Shown here one piece after another: positions 1 to 13,800 of a DNA stretch of 37,848 nucleotides; the stretch's first letter is position 1; each line of letters begins with the position of its first letter. The DNA comes from Heterotrichella gracilis (Eukaryota > Sar > Xanthophyceae > Tribonematales > Xanthonemataceae). The stretch covers positions 1 to 37,848 of the forward strand of contig JAULBX010027363.1 in the NCBI GenBank assembly GCA_032358255.1. Reading direction: 5' to 3'. The notes below the pieces were generated by a model, which did not search any database, was not told where the DNA came from, and worked only from the letters and a program-made list of their open reading frames with translations. The translations under genes were made by a program, and so were the position numbers.

Positions 1-390
1 TGGGGGGCGAGGCGGTGGCGTGGGGGGACTAGGTGGAGGGTTGGGGGGCGGGGGTCTGGGTGGTGGGGTAGGGGGGACAGGCGGCGGGGACGGCGGTGGG
101 GGTCTGGGTGGTGGGGGTAGCGGAGGAGGGGATGGGGGGGGGCTTGGCGGTGGGGTGGGTGGTGGCGGGCGGGGGGAGGGAGGTTTTGGGGAGGGGGGCT
201 TCGGGGAGGGGGGCTTGGGGGAAGGAGGTTTTGGTGAAGGGGGCCTTGGTGAAGGGGGTTTCGGAGGATGCGGGCTGGCAGAGGTTGGTTTTCTACATTG
301 GGTCTCCATGTTGACCTTCAGTTGCTTGCCCTTGCCCACAGTGATGAAGGTTGCTTTGTAGCACTTGGCCTTGGAGCACACCACTTGCAC
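1..390 (-). CDS. Pro-rich (pherophorin/extensin-like) glycoprotein, 3' exon, partial
   Basis: The exon begins after a CGCAG acceptor at 391-392 and runs off the left edge. Read on the minus strand it starts VQVVCSKAKCYKATF, has Cys near residues 5, 10 and 33, and then changes into a long Pro-rich tract: Lys/Arg-Pro-Pro-Ser-Pro units followed by PPPP, PPPSPPP and PPRPP blocks. Such SPPP tracts are typical of hydroxyproline-rich wall and matrix proteins of green algae (pherophorin, extensin). The plus strand reads as poly-Gly, but that frame lacks the Cys-containing, well-composed start. Phase 0 joins it to the exon at 1267-1640. The family name is inferred from composition and Cys spacing; a specific pherophorin domain was not proven. 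Confidence 0.6.
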   Translation of the reverse strand, partial: MQVVCSKAKCYKATFITVGKGKQLKVNMETQCRKPTSASPHPPKPPSPRPPSPKPPSPKPPSPKPPSPKPPSPRPPPPTPPPSPPPSPPPLPPPPRPPPPSPPPVPPTPPPRPPPPNPPPSPPTPPPRPP

Positions 391-445
391 CTGCGCGCAA
401 GGAAGTTGGGGGTTGGGGTGCACTGTGTAGGGTTTAGGGTTTTCA

Positions 446-490
446 TGTAGAGTCTAAGGGGGCATACCACATGCACTTCTGCGCAGGCCA
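446..490 (-). repeat. Exon echo of the 390-1 exon start
   Basis: On the minus strand this intronic stretch repeats the acceptor and first coding bases of the exon starting at 390: a CTGCGCAG acceptor followed by a diverged copy of the bases for VQVVC. It lies upstream of the real acceptor in the same orientation. Divergence is substantial, so the call leans on the similar cases elsewhere in the window. Confidence 0.5.
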
Positions 491-902
491 TTTGTGGTGT
501 GAGGTGGACTGTGTGACACAAGAAGAAGACCTTGGATAATAATGAGTAAACACCACAGCTAAGTAAATAGCTTAAGAACAAAGATAAACCATAAGAAGAA
601 GGGAAGAAGAAACATAGGCAACAAAATGGGGGAGGAGCAGCATCCCTGCAGCATAGGTGTGCACAGAAATGCACACCCATATGCGCACAAAAAATGATCG
701 CACCAACCAAGCACGACCCAGGGGCGTCCTGTGTAGCATTTAGGGTGTTTCCCCTCCTGAGTCATGGAGAGCAGCTTAAGGGTTTTACCTCAGCACACAA
801 GGAATATCTGTGGGTATCTGGCAGGGGTAGCCCCGTGGCAAACAACATCACGTTTCAGATCCTCTGGAACCCTAGCCCTCAGCCCCAAACGCTAACCACT
901 GC

Positions 903-1128
903 CACCCTCACCGGCTGCAGCAACTGGCACGCCCAATGCAGCCCAACCCTTATGGAAGCCCTAATCTGCTGTGTTGGTGCCCAAGCCCCTTGTACCCCTC
1001 GGCTAAAACCCCCAAACCCTGCCATCCTCACCCTACAACACCTTGCGCTTCACAGCCTCCGAGAACCCTAAACCCAAACCCTTGCATCCTGCAATTCTCA
1101 CAGTCTGCAGCACGTCGCGCTTCACCGC
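903..1128 (-). repeat. Three echoes of the 1267-1640 exon end and donor
   Basis: Plus-strand blocks at 903-940, 1025-1064 and 1095-1128 each resemble the exon-end/donor region at 1262-1300 (CTCAC, then CTGCAGCAC or a variant, then TTGCGCTTCA-like sequence). They lie in the downstream intron in direct orientation and decay with distance: 1095-1128 is closest to the original and 903-940 the most diverged. CCCTAAA-like motifs lie between them. Confidence 0.55.
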
Positions 1129-1266
1129 TACACCATAAAACCCCAAACCCGGTAATAATTACCTCTGCTGCAGGGATGCTGCCCCTGTCTCAGCGTGTAG
1201 TCTATGTCCCACTGGGGCACGACGGGTACATTATTACTCTAATTTTAATTCTAATTCGATACTCAC

Positions 1267-1640
1267 CGTCTGCAGCACATTGCGGTTCAGTGCCTTTGAA
1301 AACACCATGCGCTGCCCGTAGCATGGCAGCTGTGCTGGGGGTGGGGGCCGCTTGATGGGTCCCTTCGGTGGGGGCCGGCGGCGGGGGGGTGGAGCTTTGT
1401 TGACAGCCGCTAGTGCACGCCGGTGGGTGGTGGTGGTGGTGGTGGTGTCCCACTGCTGAGGGGTGGCTGGTGTGGGGACTGGGTGGGGGTGGTGGGGCAC
1501 AGGGCCATCTGTACGAGGTGGGTCCGAAGGGTGGATTAGAGGTGGGGGGGAAGGTGGGGCGGAAGGTGGGGGAGGGGGGTTGCATCCCACCTTGGGCAAT
1601 GGGTGAGGTAGGGGTTCAGGGGTGGTAGAATTGGGTTTAA
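1267..1640 (-). CDS. Pro-rich glycoprotein, upstream exon
   Basis: The minus-strand exon ends at a GTGAGT donor (1261-1266). It encodes a Pro/His/Thr-rich linker with PPPPPSAPPSPPP and a run of seven Thr, then a compact segment LPCYGQRMVFSKALNRNVLQ. The last codon is complete and splices in phase 0 to the 390-1 exon, giving NVLQT-VQVVC. Cysteines in both exons suggest one small Cys-paired domain interrupted by an intron and flanked by Pro-rich spacers, a modular plan common in algal matrix proteins. The 5' edge of the exon is not certain: the frame stays open to about 1644 and further exons must lie upstream. Confidence 0.5.
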
Positions 1641-1649
1641 ACAACCACT

Positions 1650-3160
1650 CAATAAACAGTCAGCTGGATAGTGGACGAAAAAAGGTCAGCTGTATTCGAA
1701 TTCGCCAGTCAGCTGTATTAGTCATCCTGCAGGTGGCTAGTTGCAACAATTGTTGGTCGGTCGGGGCACCATATTGCTTGCAATACCACTCTAGTGAAGC
1801 TGGGGATGAAAAATAGAATAGTACAAACCTATTCCAAGGTTTCGCAGGTCGGGACAGCTGAAACAGCCACAGCTAGGGCGGTGGGTACACCTTAGCATGC
1901 ATGCATGCACACAAAAAATATGCACAGCCCAAACAGGAAGGTTCGAGTCCCAAAACCTCGAACTTGTGCAATCGGCAGTACGTGCCCAGGGCGGGGTAAT
2001 CATGTGCGAAGAGGGCGTCGTTGCGTTGAACCAAGCGCGGGTGGCAAGCGGTTTAGCTGCCACGTGTGGAGTCTGCGGGCATCGATTCGGGTGCACAGCT
2101 GTTAACGTACAGCTCAAACCGTGCTGACAGACCGCGGCATAGTGAAGGTTCAAGCCGCGAACGATCTTGCATGCGAACTGTGACCCTGAAAGCGATGCAG
2201 CGAGGGCGACGTGGGGGTGGCCCACGTGGAGCTGATCGAATAAGCTCTAGTTGACCTAAAGTTTCAGGTTAAAACCGCCCAGCTAGGTCCTCGATCGAAC
2301 CTCTCTGGATGGCAAGCTTAAGGTGTCCAACGTACCAAAGCTGCTTGCGTGGCTGGGAAGTATGGTGGGCGATGCGGGGCCCCAGACCAACGCCAAGGTC
2401 AAAACTGCAGCTAGGCAGCGTGGTAGGGGTAGTGGGAACAGGCGGGGGTGGTGCCCCATCATTGTGGGCTGTGTGCGTGGTTGTACTCCACTGTGCGCCA
2501 TATAGCACTGCCAACGTCCCCTTACGAGGTTGTTCAGCCCTGGTCTGCGCTCGGCCTCGCAGAACTTGTAGCCGACAGCGTAGGCGCAGGTGGGTCCATT
2601 TTCTGGTTGGCGGGAATATCTGACCTCGCAGTTGTTCCTCCACGTTTACAAGCACTGTTTTATGAAGTATTGTCCTGGTTGCAGCACTAGGTATCCTATA
2701 GGGCAGCTGGGCTCTTCAGCTTTACTGACGTACAGCGAACCTCGTGATGTTTGAACTCCACTCCTTATTAAAAAAAAAATGTGATATAAATATTGTTTTT
2801 GCACACTTCAGACAGTGGAGTACAACTTCGGTCCCTTGCATGCATTGCGGTAGATAAGTGCACAGCGCCCCACCCACGTCCAGCTCTACATATCTCCTTC
2901 AGGGTACACGGCTCCCGGGTCTATCGTTCTCCTGCTGTCACCGTGCCGGAATGCAGTGCTCAACCTCGAGCCTGCGCCCTTGCAAGGCATATGCATGCAT
3001 GGGCCCAAGTCCAGCCCAAAACATCAACCCAACCCCAAGAGCGATGCCACGAAGCGGTCAACAACACTGGGCGCAAATGCAAGTGGTATCTCCTGCCATG
3101 CCACTCCTGCTATGCTGACAAGGTGGTCGGTTGTCACCTGATAGTTTTGCGTGGGAACCG
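1650..3160. other. Unassigned 1.5-kb region with coding-like fragments
   Basis: No gene can be assembled here. Coding-like scraps on the plus strand include NVPKLLAWLGSMVGDAG (about 2325-2385) and, near 2633-2755, a segment with a CPGC motif (KYCPGCSTRYPIGQ) that ends in a stop. A second frame across the same bases also looks protein-like (WSALGLAELVADSVGAGG), so neither is secure. Short exons of the gene at 3163 may lie at about 2812-2990 (TVEYNFGPLHAL; YTAPGSIVLLLSP). A decayed transposon or an upstream gene with small exons is possible. Confidence 0.3.
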
Positions 3161-3162
3161 CA

Positions 3163-3982
3163 GGCTACCTTCCGCCTGTACAACCCTCCACCCGCTGTGC
3201 CACCACCGCCTCCAAGCGCGACTCTTAGGGTGGAGCCGTTTATTGCTGGTTTTTTAGGCAGCTTTGTGCCCTTGGAGACACTGACGCTGATCTCGGGCCT
3301 GGAGACCATGCCTTATGATCAGCAGGTGCGCTCTGCCCTGCCTCCAGCCTTTCCAAATCACAATGCAACACAGTTGCCTCCTCTGAAGCTCTTGTTTATA
3401 CTTTTACAGCTTGCAATCTCTTTTGCAACAGCGTTTGTTTGCTGCTGCCTGGTGCCGGGTGGCATTGTGCCACGCCTCCGCGACAGCCACCTGAGGAGGC
3501 TGCAGGAAGAGGCCAAAGCTAAAGCAGCGCTCCGTGTGGTGAGTCCTATGCAATCCATAGTTGGAATCTGTGTCAACAGGCAAGCCGCTTTCGCACTGCC
3601 TAATATGATCCCTAGGGCGGGTTCCTATTGGGTCACGTATGACAGAGGGTATGGCGCACACCCTGCACGGTACCTACTCCAGGTCTGTGAGGGGTGTGGC
3701 TGTTCATCGGCGCAGGTGAGCTTCTCCCTGCCGGGGGGTGTTATACAACAGACCTTCATGACTGTTGGTGACCTGGAGGAGGCTGCTGCCGGGGGCACCG
3801 CAGCAGTGGAGGCGGCGCTGCAGAAGTGTATCCCCCAGGGGCTGGCGCACCTCAAGGTGACTTCCATGATGCTGGAGTTGTCGCCTGGCTTCCGCGTCCC
3901 AATCAGTGAGTATCCACAGGAGGGGCTGAGCCACGGCTTAGTGGAGCAGTGCGATATTTGGTTGACCTTAGGCGAGGAGTAG
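3163..3982 (+). CDS. Unrecognised protein, possibly membrane-associated
   Basis: The frame is open from a CCGCAG acceptor at about 3162 to TAG near 3980. It likely contains an intron between GTGAGT at 3539 and GCAG at 3715: the flanking exons join in phase 0 (AKAKAALRV-VSFSLPGGVIQQ), and the later part has a well-composed helical stretch (VGDLEEAAAGGTAAVEAALQ). Upstream is a Pro-rich start (YNPPPAVPPPPPS) and a hydrophobic segment (LAISFATAFVCCCLV) that could cross a membrane. A second intron at 3326-3410 is possible (GTGCGC...TTTTACAG). A good GTGAGT donor at 3907 suggests the protein may continue past the nominal stop. No family was recognised and no ATG is assigned. Confidence 0.4.
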
Positions 3983-4047
3983 GGTGGATGAGCTTTGGAG
4001 TAGGGTGGAGTAGCCATGACGTAGGGTGGATGAGCTTTGCAGCAGCT
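3978..4047 (+). repeat. Short tandem repeat, GTAGGGTGGATGAGCTTTG unit
   Basis: A unit of about 20 bp reading GTAGGGTGGATGAGCTTTG occurs twice, with a partial copy (GTAGGGTGGAGTAGC) between. It follows the last stop or donor of the 3163-3982 gene. The unit overlaps sequence just after the ORF, so this may be another local junction duplication. Confidence 0.6.
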
Positions 4048-4342
4048 GGAGGGGGTTGGGCTTGTTGCCTATGTCTCCTTGCAATATATTGTTGTGGAAC
4101 AACTGTGAGCCTTGTCACTGAAGCGAACCAGGGTGCACTGGTTGTTTGACTAGGCTTCAGCATACCAGGGTGGCAGGGCAGGGCGCGTTGGCTTGCAGCA
4201 AGGGCTTAGTGGTGGCAGCGCATGTCTACTGTACCGTACTCTGCTTTGTGGGCGGCTTTAATGGTGGGGGCTGACTGGGCTAAATAGTTAGCAATAGTTT
4301 TATGCTTTAATTGCTACCTTTTTCGCCACCTTTTCCGGCTCC

Positions 4343-4557
4343 TCACGACTCAGCACTTTTCTGGCCCTTGGGTGAGCCCACCATCACAGCCACCTGCAAT
4401 TGAACAATAAACCTTCGAATGCTGCTGGTGTTTTCAAGCTTGACCTACAACAACCAGTGCACCCTCAAATGTGCAAATTTACCTCTATGACCTCTTGGTT
4501 GTTCTTTTTGTTTTCTAGCCAGCACTTTCTGCAAATTGTCGTAGTCGATTTTCCTAG
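4343..4557 (-). CDS. 3' end of an unrecognised gene (two exons)
   Basis: Two minus-strand exons join in phase 0: 4483-4557 (acceptor TCTGCAG, donor GTAAAT) and 4343-4444 (acceptor TTGTAG, stop TGA at 4343-4345). The joined tail reads ENKKNNQEVIE-VKLENTSSIRRF, then IVQLQVAVMVGSPKG and the end QKSAES. The charged-then-hydrophobic pattern and clean phase support a real 3' end. Upstream exons are uncertain; a candidate near 4604-4660 carries KLNAPVQKLELALA. It would converge with the 3163-3982 gene. No family was recognised. Confidence 0.4.
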
Positions 4558-4659
4558 CTGCAGATAGAAGGCAACACACCTGTGCACAAGCCTACAGCAA
4601 GAGCCAGCTCCAGCTTTTGCACAGGCGCGTTCAACTTTTGTCTGCGATAGGAAAATGGA

Positions 4660-6120
4660 CTATGACATGTCGCAGGTAGCCCAAGCAGAAGAAAACGAGA
4701 TACACCAAGGGGGCATGGAGAAAGTTGTGCGCGGCGCGCTACCGTTACGGCAATAGTTACTGTAGTGGACTCCGGGTTGCTGCTCATTTCCCTTTTCCAA
4801 TACTCTACTACTCTATGACTTCCAGTGGAAGACTACCAACTTTCTCGCAGTATGGGCAATTGCCAGACCTCCCTATTAGTCTGACTCATAGGATTGCCTT
4901 GAGACTTAGAATAAGTATCAATTTTGTTCCTTATGCAATAGGTGTGGCTAATGATTTCAAAGGAAGCCGGTCCTAGTTGCCCAGTGGCACTATTTCATTG
5001 CATGGGTGGTGACTGTGCGCATGCGTATTTAATATTCCCGCCCATAGTTGTATACATTACTCAGTGACTGTGGTAGGAAAACTGTGGTAGATGGATCGTA
5101 CTCAGTAGGCAGTGCCAGAAAAGTACATGTACTTGATTTAGAATGGATTGTACTTACCGGCTGTAATTATATCATATGACAATACAATGTATTATACCAT
5201 ATGACATATTGAACGGTCCGGGCCCCCGGGTGTCGGGGACACCATGCCATATGTTGAAGTAATACTATCATGTAAGCCCTAGAATCTATGCATCTGATGC
5301 ATTGCGGCAAGCATTGAGAACTCATTGATTCAGCCTCATTGATTCAGCTCCGCTTGAAGCGGCTGCGTGCACGCCGCCGCCCCTAGTCACTAAGTCTTGT
5401 CACCTTCCCGGACCGAAGGAATGTTTAGTAATATACCCAACTTGGAGTGAAAACCAAATTTCTTTGCAAAATTTGGACAGTGGCTGTTTACTCTTGCGAT
5501 TGAAATGAGATGACATCATAAATCCAGGCTGGGGATCCACCAACTGGAGCCGCAAGACTGTCACAGGCAAATATTGATTCATTGAACTTTAAAGTATTTT
5601 GGTAACTAATATATTTTGGTAAGATGTCTAGTAGCTATCCACTCTACCCAGGCTGGCAAACAGGACTTTTTTTCATTATAAGGGGGGCTATGCCACATCA
5701 ACATAAGTTCAAAAATGGTTGCATCATGTTGCAGCCCAGTCACTGGCAGAGTGGATGGCATCTCCAGACAGGGTGCATATACTGCTAGCATTACCGCAGA
5801 GCTTGGCAAATGCTGCATATAATTAATTCAATTAATTTAAAAAACGTGATCTGACATTGCATATGACCTGGGTGTTTGGAAGTTAGACCATACTCATTGG
5901 AACGCTGAATAACGGCATGCAATTTAGAATCCTCCAGGTAGATACCTGTTCTGGAAACCAATTCAAACCAAGGGCCCTAGTACAGTAATAGAAGCTCCAT
6001 GGCATAAAACATAGAAACTCCCATGACAGTATGTACCATAAATCGCGAACTCATACATGCACCTGCAAAGTAAGAGTATCTATAAGATATGTACACCGAC
6101 TCCTATCCCCGCCCCAGAAG
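4660..6120. other. AT-richer intergenic region, no supported gene
   Basis: This stretch is lower in GC than its neighbours, with ATATG-rich palindromic patches around 5160-5215 and a direct repeat CATTGATTCAGC at about 5324-5350. Two minus-strand ORFs (5400-5582, 5606-5818) lack recognisable composition or splice context. It probably holds the 3' flank of the leftward RecQ/poly-Gly transcription unit and the upstream part of the 4343-4557 gene. Confidence 0.4.
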
Positions 6121-6132
6121 GTCTGCTGCTAC

Positions 6133-6800
6133 CCCCCGGCCCCGCGCGCCAGCGGCACCCTAAAGGGCTTGCGCTTGTACATGCCAGGCGCACGAGGGGG
6201 CACCACTTTAGGCCCCCCTTCTCCCCGCTGCGACGCCCCTCCCCCGTCCCGCTCTGAGCCTGCCATGGGCCCTGGGGCGATGTTCTCCTTGTGCAGAAGA
6301 GATCCTCCACCAACACCAACACCTCCATTGCTGACACTGTTATGCATGTGGCCACCACCACCACCACCACCACCTCCTCCTCCACCAACACCACCACCAC
6401 CACCACCGCCGCCGCCGCCGCCGCCGCCACTGCTCCTACGCAAGTGAGGGACGGTACCGCCACCACCACCGCCAGCCCCACCACCGCTGCTGTCTATGTG
6501 AGGGACAACACCAGCACCACCGCCACCACCACCACCACCACCACCACCTCTGCCTCGACCACTGTCAGGCTGTGTCCCCGCCTCACTATCTGCTGCTGCT
6601 GCGCATTCCTCTTGGAATGTGTTGCTGGGTGGTACGGAAGTTCGGGTGGGGTCCTGCACTTGCCCGGGCGGGCGCATGAGTGGCAGAGCCGGCACTGCCA
6701 TGGATGCACCCCACCTGGGCTGCGCACGTGGTTGTGGGGCTATGGGCAGCGGATGCCAGGATGGGGACCCTGTTTGGTCTGGGATGTTTGGGAGAACCAC
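6133..6800 (-). CDS. Poly-Gly, disordered exon; probable C-terminal region of the RecQ gene
   Basis: The minus strand is open through a Pro-rich start, an acidic patch (FQEECAAAADSEAG), long Gly runs broken by VVPHIDSSGG and TVPHLRRSSGG, and then KENIAPGPMAGS and a basic end, MYKRKPFRVPLARG, before a donor-like GTAGCA at 6127-6132. The ordered non-Gly blocks on both sides in one frame indicate real coding sequence. It has the same strand as, and lies downstream of, the RecQ exons, with an apparent intermediate exon at about 7180-7368 (VNPSEPTSTSRPTAA...). Assignment to RecQ is inference: no second start or stop separates them, but splice joins were not proven. A separate Gly-rich gene is the alternative. 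Confidence 0.4.
6340..6560. repeat. CCA/CCG trinucleotide microsatellite
   Basis: Three dense tracts of CCA, CCG and CTC triplets on the plus strand encode the Gly runs of the minus-strand exon. The triplet phase is constant and the runs are separated by conserved non-repeat coding blocks, so the repeat appears to be under reading-frame constraint. Confidence 0.85.
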
Positions 6801-7329
6801 ATGTGCAGGGCTTTGTGTGGGGTCTGCAAGCGCGGCCTGGTAGTGGTCCAGTACTGGTGGTAGCTTCCTGCGTTTGGTAAGGCCCAGCCTGCAGGGACAT
6901 GCGGAGGGTGTTGAATGCCTAACCCTTAAACCTTACACATGCAGGCACATGTAAAGATGTTGGACGCGCGAATGCTTGTCAACACATGCACGCATGCGTC
7001 ACAGTGTTGTACGGCAACCATGCAGGGCCACGCTGGGCGCAGTGGGTAATCTATGGGTGTGCGGGCTTAGCATGCCTGAAAGGGCAGGCGCGGTATGCGA
7101 GGGCCGCTGGTGCGCAAGATGCATTTCCTATGCAAGGACACAGTGCATGAACCACATGCATGCCCCACCTGCGCAGGGGCACCACTGGTTTGACGACCTC
7201 CGCGGCATCAAGGGGGCCCTCCCCATCCCTGCCCCCTGTTCCTGCTGATGGTGGTGGATTTTCACCTGCTGCCCCCCCAGCAAGGGCTACTGCTGGCTGC
7301 CATGCGCATGCGGTGCGTGGTGCGGCTGT

Positions 7330-7585
7330 GGGCCTGGAGGTGGAGGTGGGCTCGCTGGGGTTGACCTGGGGAGACGTGGGGTTGTGAAGGGGCTGAAAAT
7401 AATCCGAGAATAATTTATGATCATCTGCTGGCAATCACCACAACAGCATACTACCACCAATAAAAACCCACAGTAAAAAATGAAATTTTCTGTAATATGT
7501 TGCAATGTGATGTCGGCTGTGGGCCTGGACGCGGGGGTTGCCTCGCCGGGGTTGACCAAGGGGCATGAGGATTGGTGAGGGGGCT
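7330..7585 (-). repeat. Direct duplication of an about 80-bp Pro-rich segment
   Basis: Plus-strand 7322-7402 and 7505-7588 match over TCGGCTGTGGGCCTGGA-type sequence, the GGGGTTGACC core and GGGGGCTGGAA-like ends. Minus-strand translations are FQPLHNPTSPQVNPSEP and FQPPHQSSCPLVNPGEA. The copy at 7330-7400 has an acceptor-like CCCCAG before VNPSEP and is the better exon; the other looks like an echo of its 5' edge. Confidence 0.6.
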
Positions 7586-7799
7586 GGAATTTTTCTGTGT
7601 ATGCTGCACTACGGATCATGCGGCAAGGGGGCAGCTCTGGCGACCCGCAACTGCATACCACCACATCATTTCGTAGAACTACATTCATATACAATCATCA
7701 TATAATGCAACATGATGTAACAATATATTATTGCAACTGTTCTCGCTAAACAGCCATTCTCCCCTAACTCCCCCCACCCCCCACGTACCCCTCCCCTAC

Positions 7800-10323
<2,524 letters not shown>

Positions 10324-10845
10324 GCTGCGTTTGCTTAGGCCATAAGCTATGGTGGCAAAAGCCCGAGTGCAACTTGAACTTTCACATTGTAGTGAACTAT
10401 TGTTACAGGCTACTAGCGGTTAACAGTTACTGTCTAGGTTGTAAACAGCCCTGTCTCGGTTTGCCTACATTGGCATGCATGCATAGGAACCAGAAACTGC
10501 TGTACTGTACAACAACCGTTTTCATATAGTATTATCACAGAAGCCGTGGTCCAGGTGTTCTTGTTGCATAACAGCATATAGTTCCGCCCTGAAGAACAGG
10601 AGGCCTCGTGTTGTTCCGTATCGCACCTGGTGAACAATCGGAGTTTTGGCTGAGTTTTGGCGCCATTTTGGGCCCAGTTCAAAACCGCCCACATCGTTCC
10701 ATACACGAGTATCTCAACAACAGACGCCCTGTGCTCGCCTCAAACCAACTTGTGCCTACGTGAAACTGCATGTGACTATCAACCGTATCGCTTCGTTGGT
10801 CGGTGTAAAGCCATCGGCACCGCACTGATCCGAGGACGTTTAAAA
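10324..10845. promoter_or_regulatory. Shared upstream region of RecQ (-) and NSE1 (+)
   Basis: 522 bp separate the two ATGs, which point away from each other. No other gene fits inside. Both genes act in DNA repair and recombination, so a common bidirectional promoter is plausible. No clear TATA box or repeated operator was identified. 5' UTRs must also fit within this space. Confidence 0.5.
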
Positions 10846-13800
10846 ATGCCCCCTCGTGCGGCTGCTCGCAGCAGGCCAGACACATACCGTGGTGACGATG
10901 TGGCAATACAGCAGGCTTTTATCCAGGCTATGCAGAAACGGTGTTGGCTCCCCGAGACAGAAGCCAAGGACCTGTTCAAACAGCTGTGCAGTACAGAGGA
11001 GGGTACGCACCACCAACCGTCTGACTGGTGCTCTTCACTTGATTTCATGCGTCAGCCATTCGAGTGTCCAGTTTATGGCATATTTTATCGTCTGTTTACT
11101 GTCCTGTTGTTGTCACATGGATCATATGCATGCATTGTGTCTTGCCGAGTATGTTTCAAGATGCCTGTTATAACGCCCAGACTGTGACAAGATGCCCGTG
11201 CCTGGTTCAGAGACGGAGTATGCAAACTTTGTGGCCAAGTGCAACCAGACGCTTGGACGGTTTTCCTTCCAGATCAAGCGGATAAAGCACCTGGTACGCC
11301 ACCGGTTGTGCACAAGCTATGTAGCTGTGGGCCCGCGAGGCAAGAAGGACACTGCACGCCACCTTAGCACCTGTGCTGACCCATTCTTTTGCTATCATTG
11401 GTGGTGCTGCCACCGCCTTATTGGTGTGCCATTTAACACCCACTACCTGCGGGAATACCCTTCGTGGTTCGGCCAAGTATGGCGGTGTGTATTGGCGTGC
11501 AATGTTTGATGGCGGTGTGCCTGGCTGCAGGTCGATGGCGTGTGGTATATCGCGTTCATCAACAAGGTAAGTGGTGCACCACAGACTCGGAACCTTTCCC
11601 GCGCAAGCACGCTCATTACATGACTAAGGCCCAACTGCTCAGGCGCACTCCCACAGCTGCCACCCACACTCCCGACCCCCCGTGGATATCTGATGCTAGG
11701 CACCCACACTCACACCCTGCTGCTGTCTGTCAGCTTGCGTCGCTAATCCACCCTCCCCACCCTACCCAACCCACCGCCATCCGCCCGCCAGGGCATTGCA
11801 TGGCATACTGTCCCCACTCCCTTTGCATAGAATGCTCCACCCTTGTGCACAACTGACAATGCCCTTGGTGTGCTACCACAACCAGCAGTGTACTGTACCT
11901 GTCCATGCTACAACTTGACCCCCTCAGCGCTGTCCATGCCAACCACACGCCTTCGCCCTGTCACTCCCCTTTTTCTCTTTTTTCTCTGAAGGAGACCCGG
12001 TTATTCGTCTGCGGATTTTATATTGACCAGTTTTCAACGTTTGGTGTGCAGACAGCGGACTACGCTTCCAAGCTGGGCACGCAGTACAAGTATGCACAGC
12101 TGGCGTTCTTCAAGGCACTGGTGAGTCCAGGGAGGCTGGTACTGGTCACACCAAAACCCCCTACTATAGTCCACTGTGCACGAACCGCTGTACCTGGCCT
12201 CAACCCTGATGGGGGGTGTACTAAACCATGACCGGACACCCCACGCCCATGGCCACACAGTACCAGTGCACGCAGCTGCTGTTGTTCAAGGCGCTGGGGA
12301 ATAGCACCTAGTGGCACCTAGTGGTGTCACTAGTTCAAGGCACCTTGTGGGGCACCCAATGCCTGCTGCACACCAAAACCCTAAACCCTAGGCTCCTTTG
12401 TTCGCCCGACAGTCTTGCATGAAACAATGGGTGGGCAGGGCCCAGGCTGCTTCCCACCAGGATGCTGCCCAATCCTTAGCGGCAACGCCACCCGCACAGC
12501 CCCACCCGGAAAAAACTGCTGTATCCGGTGGCTGCATTGTGCTCATGCGCAGTGCGCACCACCATTTCACCTATGCCTGCCTGTGCGGCGGTTCAAACAC
12601 CACACCCGGGGGGATGGCACTGCATGGTAGTAGGCACGCATAGATGTGGGTTTGGGTGTGGGAGGTGGCACTGCTAGCACTGCTAGCCACACCACAGGGA
12701 CCTAGCTGCACCACCCTGCCTACCTGCGCCTTGCTAAATGCCAGGCTTGCGACAGGGAACACGCTTTCTTCCTCCACCCCTGGCTAGTGTCTGCTAAGGC
12801 ACCTATTACGTCAACCGTGTTACTGACACAAGCCATAACGAAGTCCCCTCCTAGACCCAGCACACACAACCCGAGTCCCATCTACCCCCTTCCTCACAGC
12901 TTGAAGCCCTAGCCACCGAAGAGGAGGACCTGGTCGCCCAGGTGGGCGTGATGTCCTCCACCAACGCGCTGCACGTGAGCCTGGCGGCAGTGAGCAACAC
13001 GCAGGCGGGGGAGGACAAGTCGACGCAGGTGGGTGGGGTGTGGCGGGTGTGGCTAGCTGCATTTGTGCGGAGTGTTGGGCGACGAACTAGAGACGAGAAG
13101 GCACCAACGAGCACATTTTCCAGCACAGTGGTATAGGCGCAGTCCGTAAGTGCACAACTCTGTCTTTCGCGACAAGTGAAGGTTTTGTTTTGCGACAAAC
13201 TAGTGAAATATGCCCTTGTCGTCGTTCAGAGCTTGCAGAAAATGCATGATGATCATCCGAGTCTCGTTGGTGTAGTTGGTTATCACGTTCGCCTCACACG
13301 CGAAAGGTCGCCGGTTCGATCCCGGCATGAGACAGTTTTTTTTGCTCCCCATCCTGTGCCCTGGGATGCCTTTTAAGGCTGTTCTTTTGCTTCCTTTGCT
13401 CTCTTTACAATCTTGTTGTTCATTGGGCTGTTTTTTGAAGCCATTCAGGGTGTGAAGCCACGTTTAAGTTGGGGTGAAGTCAGGGCCAAGGGGGAAAATA
13501 CCAGCCACCCGTGGTACATCTTTCGCCATACAAGAGGTTGGTGGGGATCAGGGTGGAACATGGGTATCCACCCCAAATTTGCCAGCAGGGACAATGTAGG
13601 GAGCTACGTAAAAGCCGAATTGAAGCGCAGTTATCCTTGGTATGGTCGTTGAAATGATAAAAATGGTGGCTATCCACCCCCTGTGCTCACCATCCGAATG
13701 CAACCAAGATGTGACCCGTCCCCAGCAAGACGCAGGGGTGCTCCGGGGCCTACCACCTCATGGTGCCAAAAGTGAGGCGGGGATCATTTAAATCGTCATA

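Noticed and set aside
20..361. Poly-Gly ORF on the plus strand as a Gly-rich protein
   Set aside because: The opposite strand gives a spliced, Cys-containing frame leading into Ser-Pro-Pro repeats and joins in phase with an upstream exon. The Gly frame is its antisense shadow.
3131..3162. Start of the 3163 gene at 3131
   Set aside because: The codon there is TTG, not ATG, and an acceptor (CCGCAG) at 3162 explains the onset of good coding sequence better.
5400..5818. Two minus-strand ORFs as a gene
   Set aside because: Short, AT-rich, no homology visible and no consistent splice joins.
13413..13652. 79-codon ORF after the tRNA as a small gene
   Set aside because: It has no ATG at the start, lies in an NSE1 intron, and shows no family features, though composition is somewhat protein-like.
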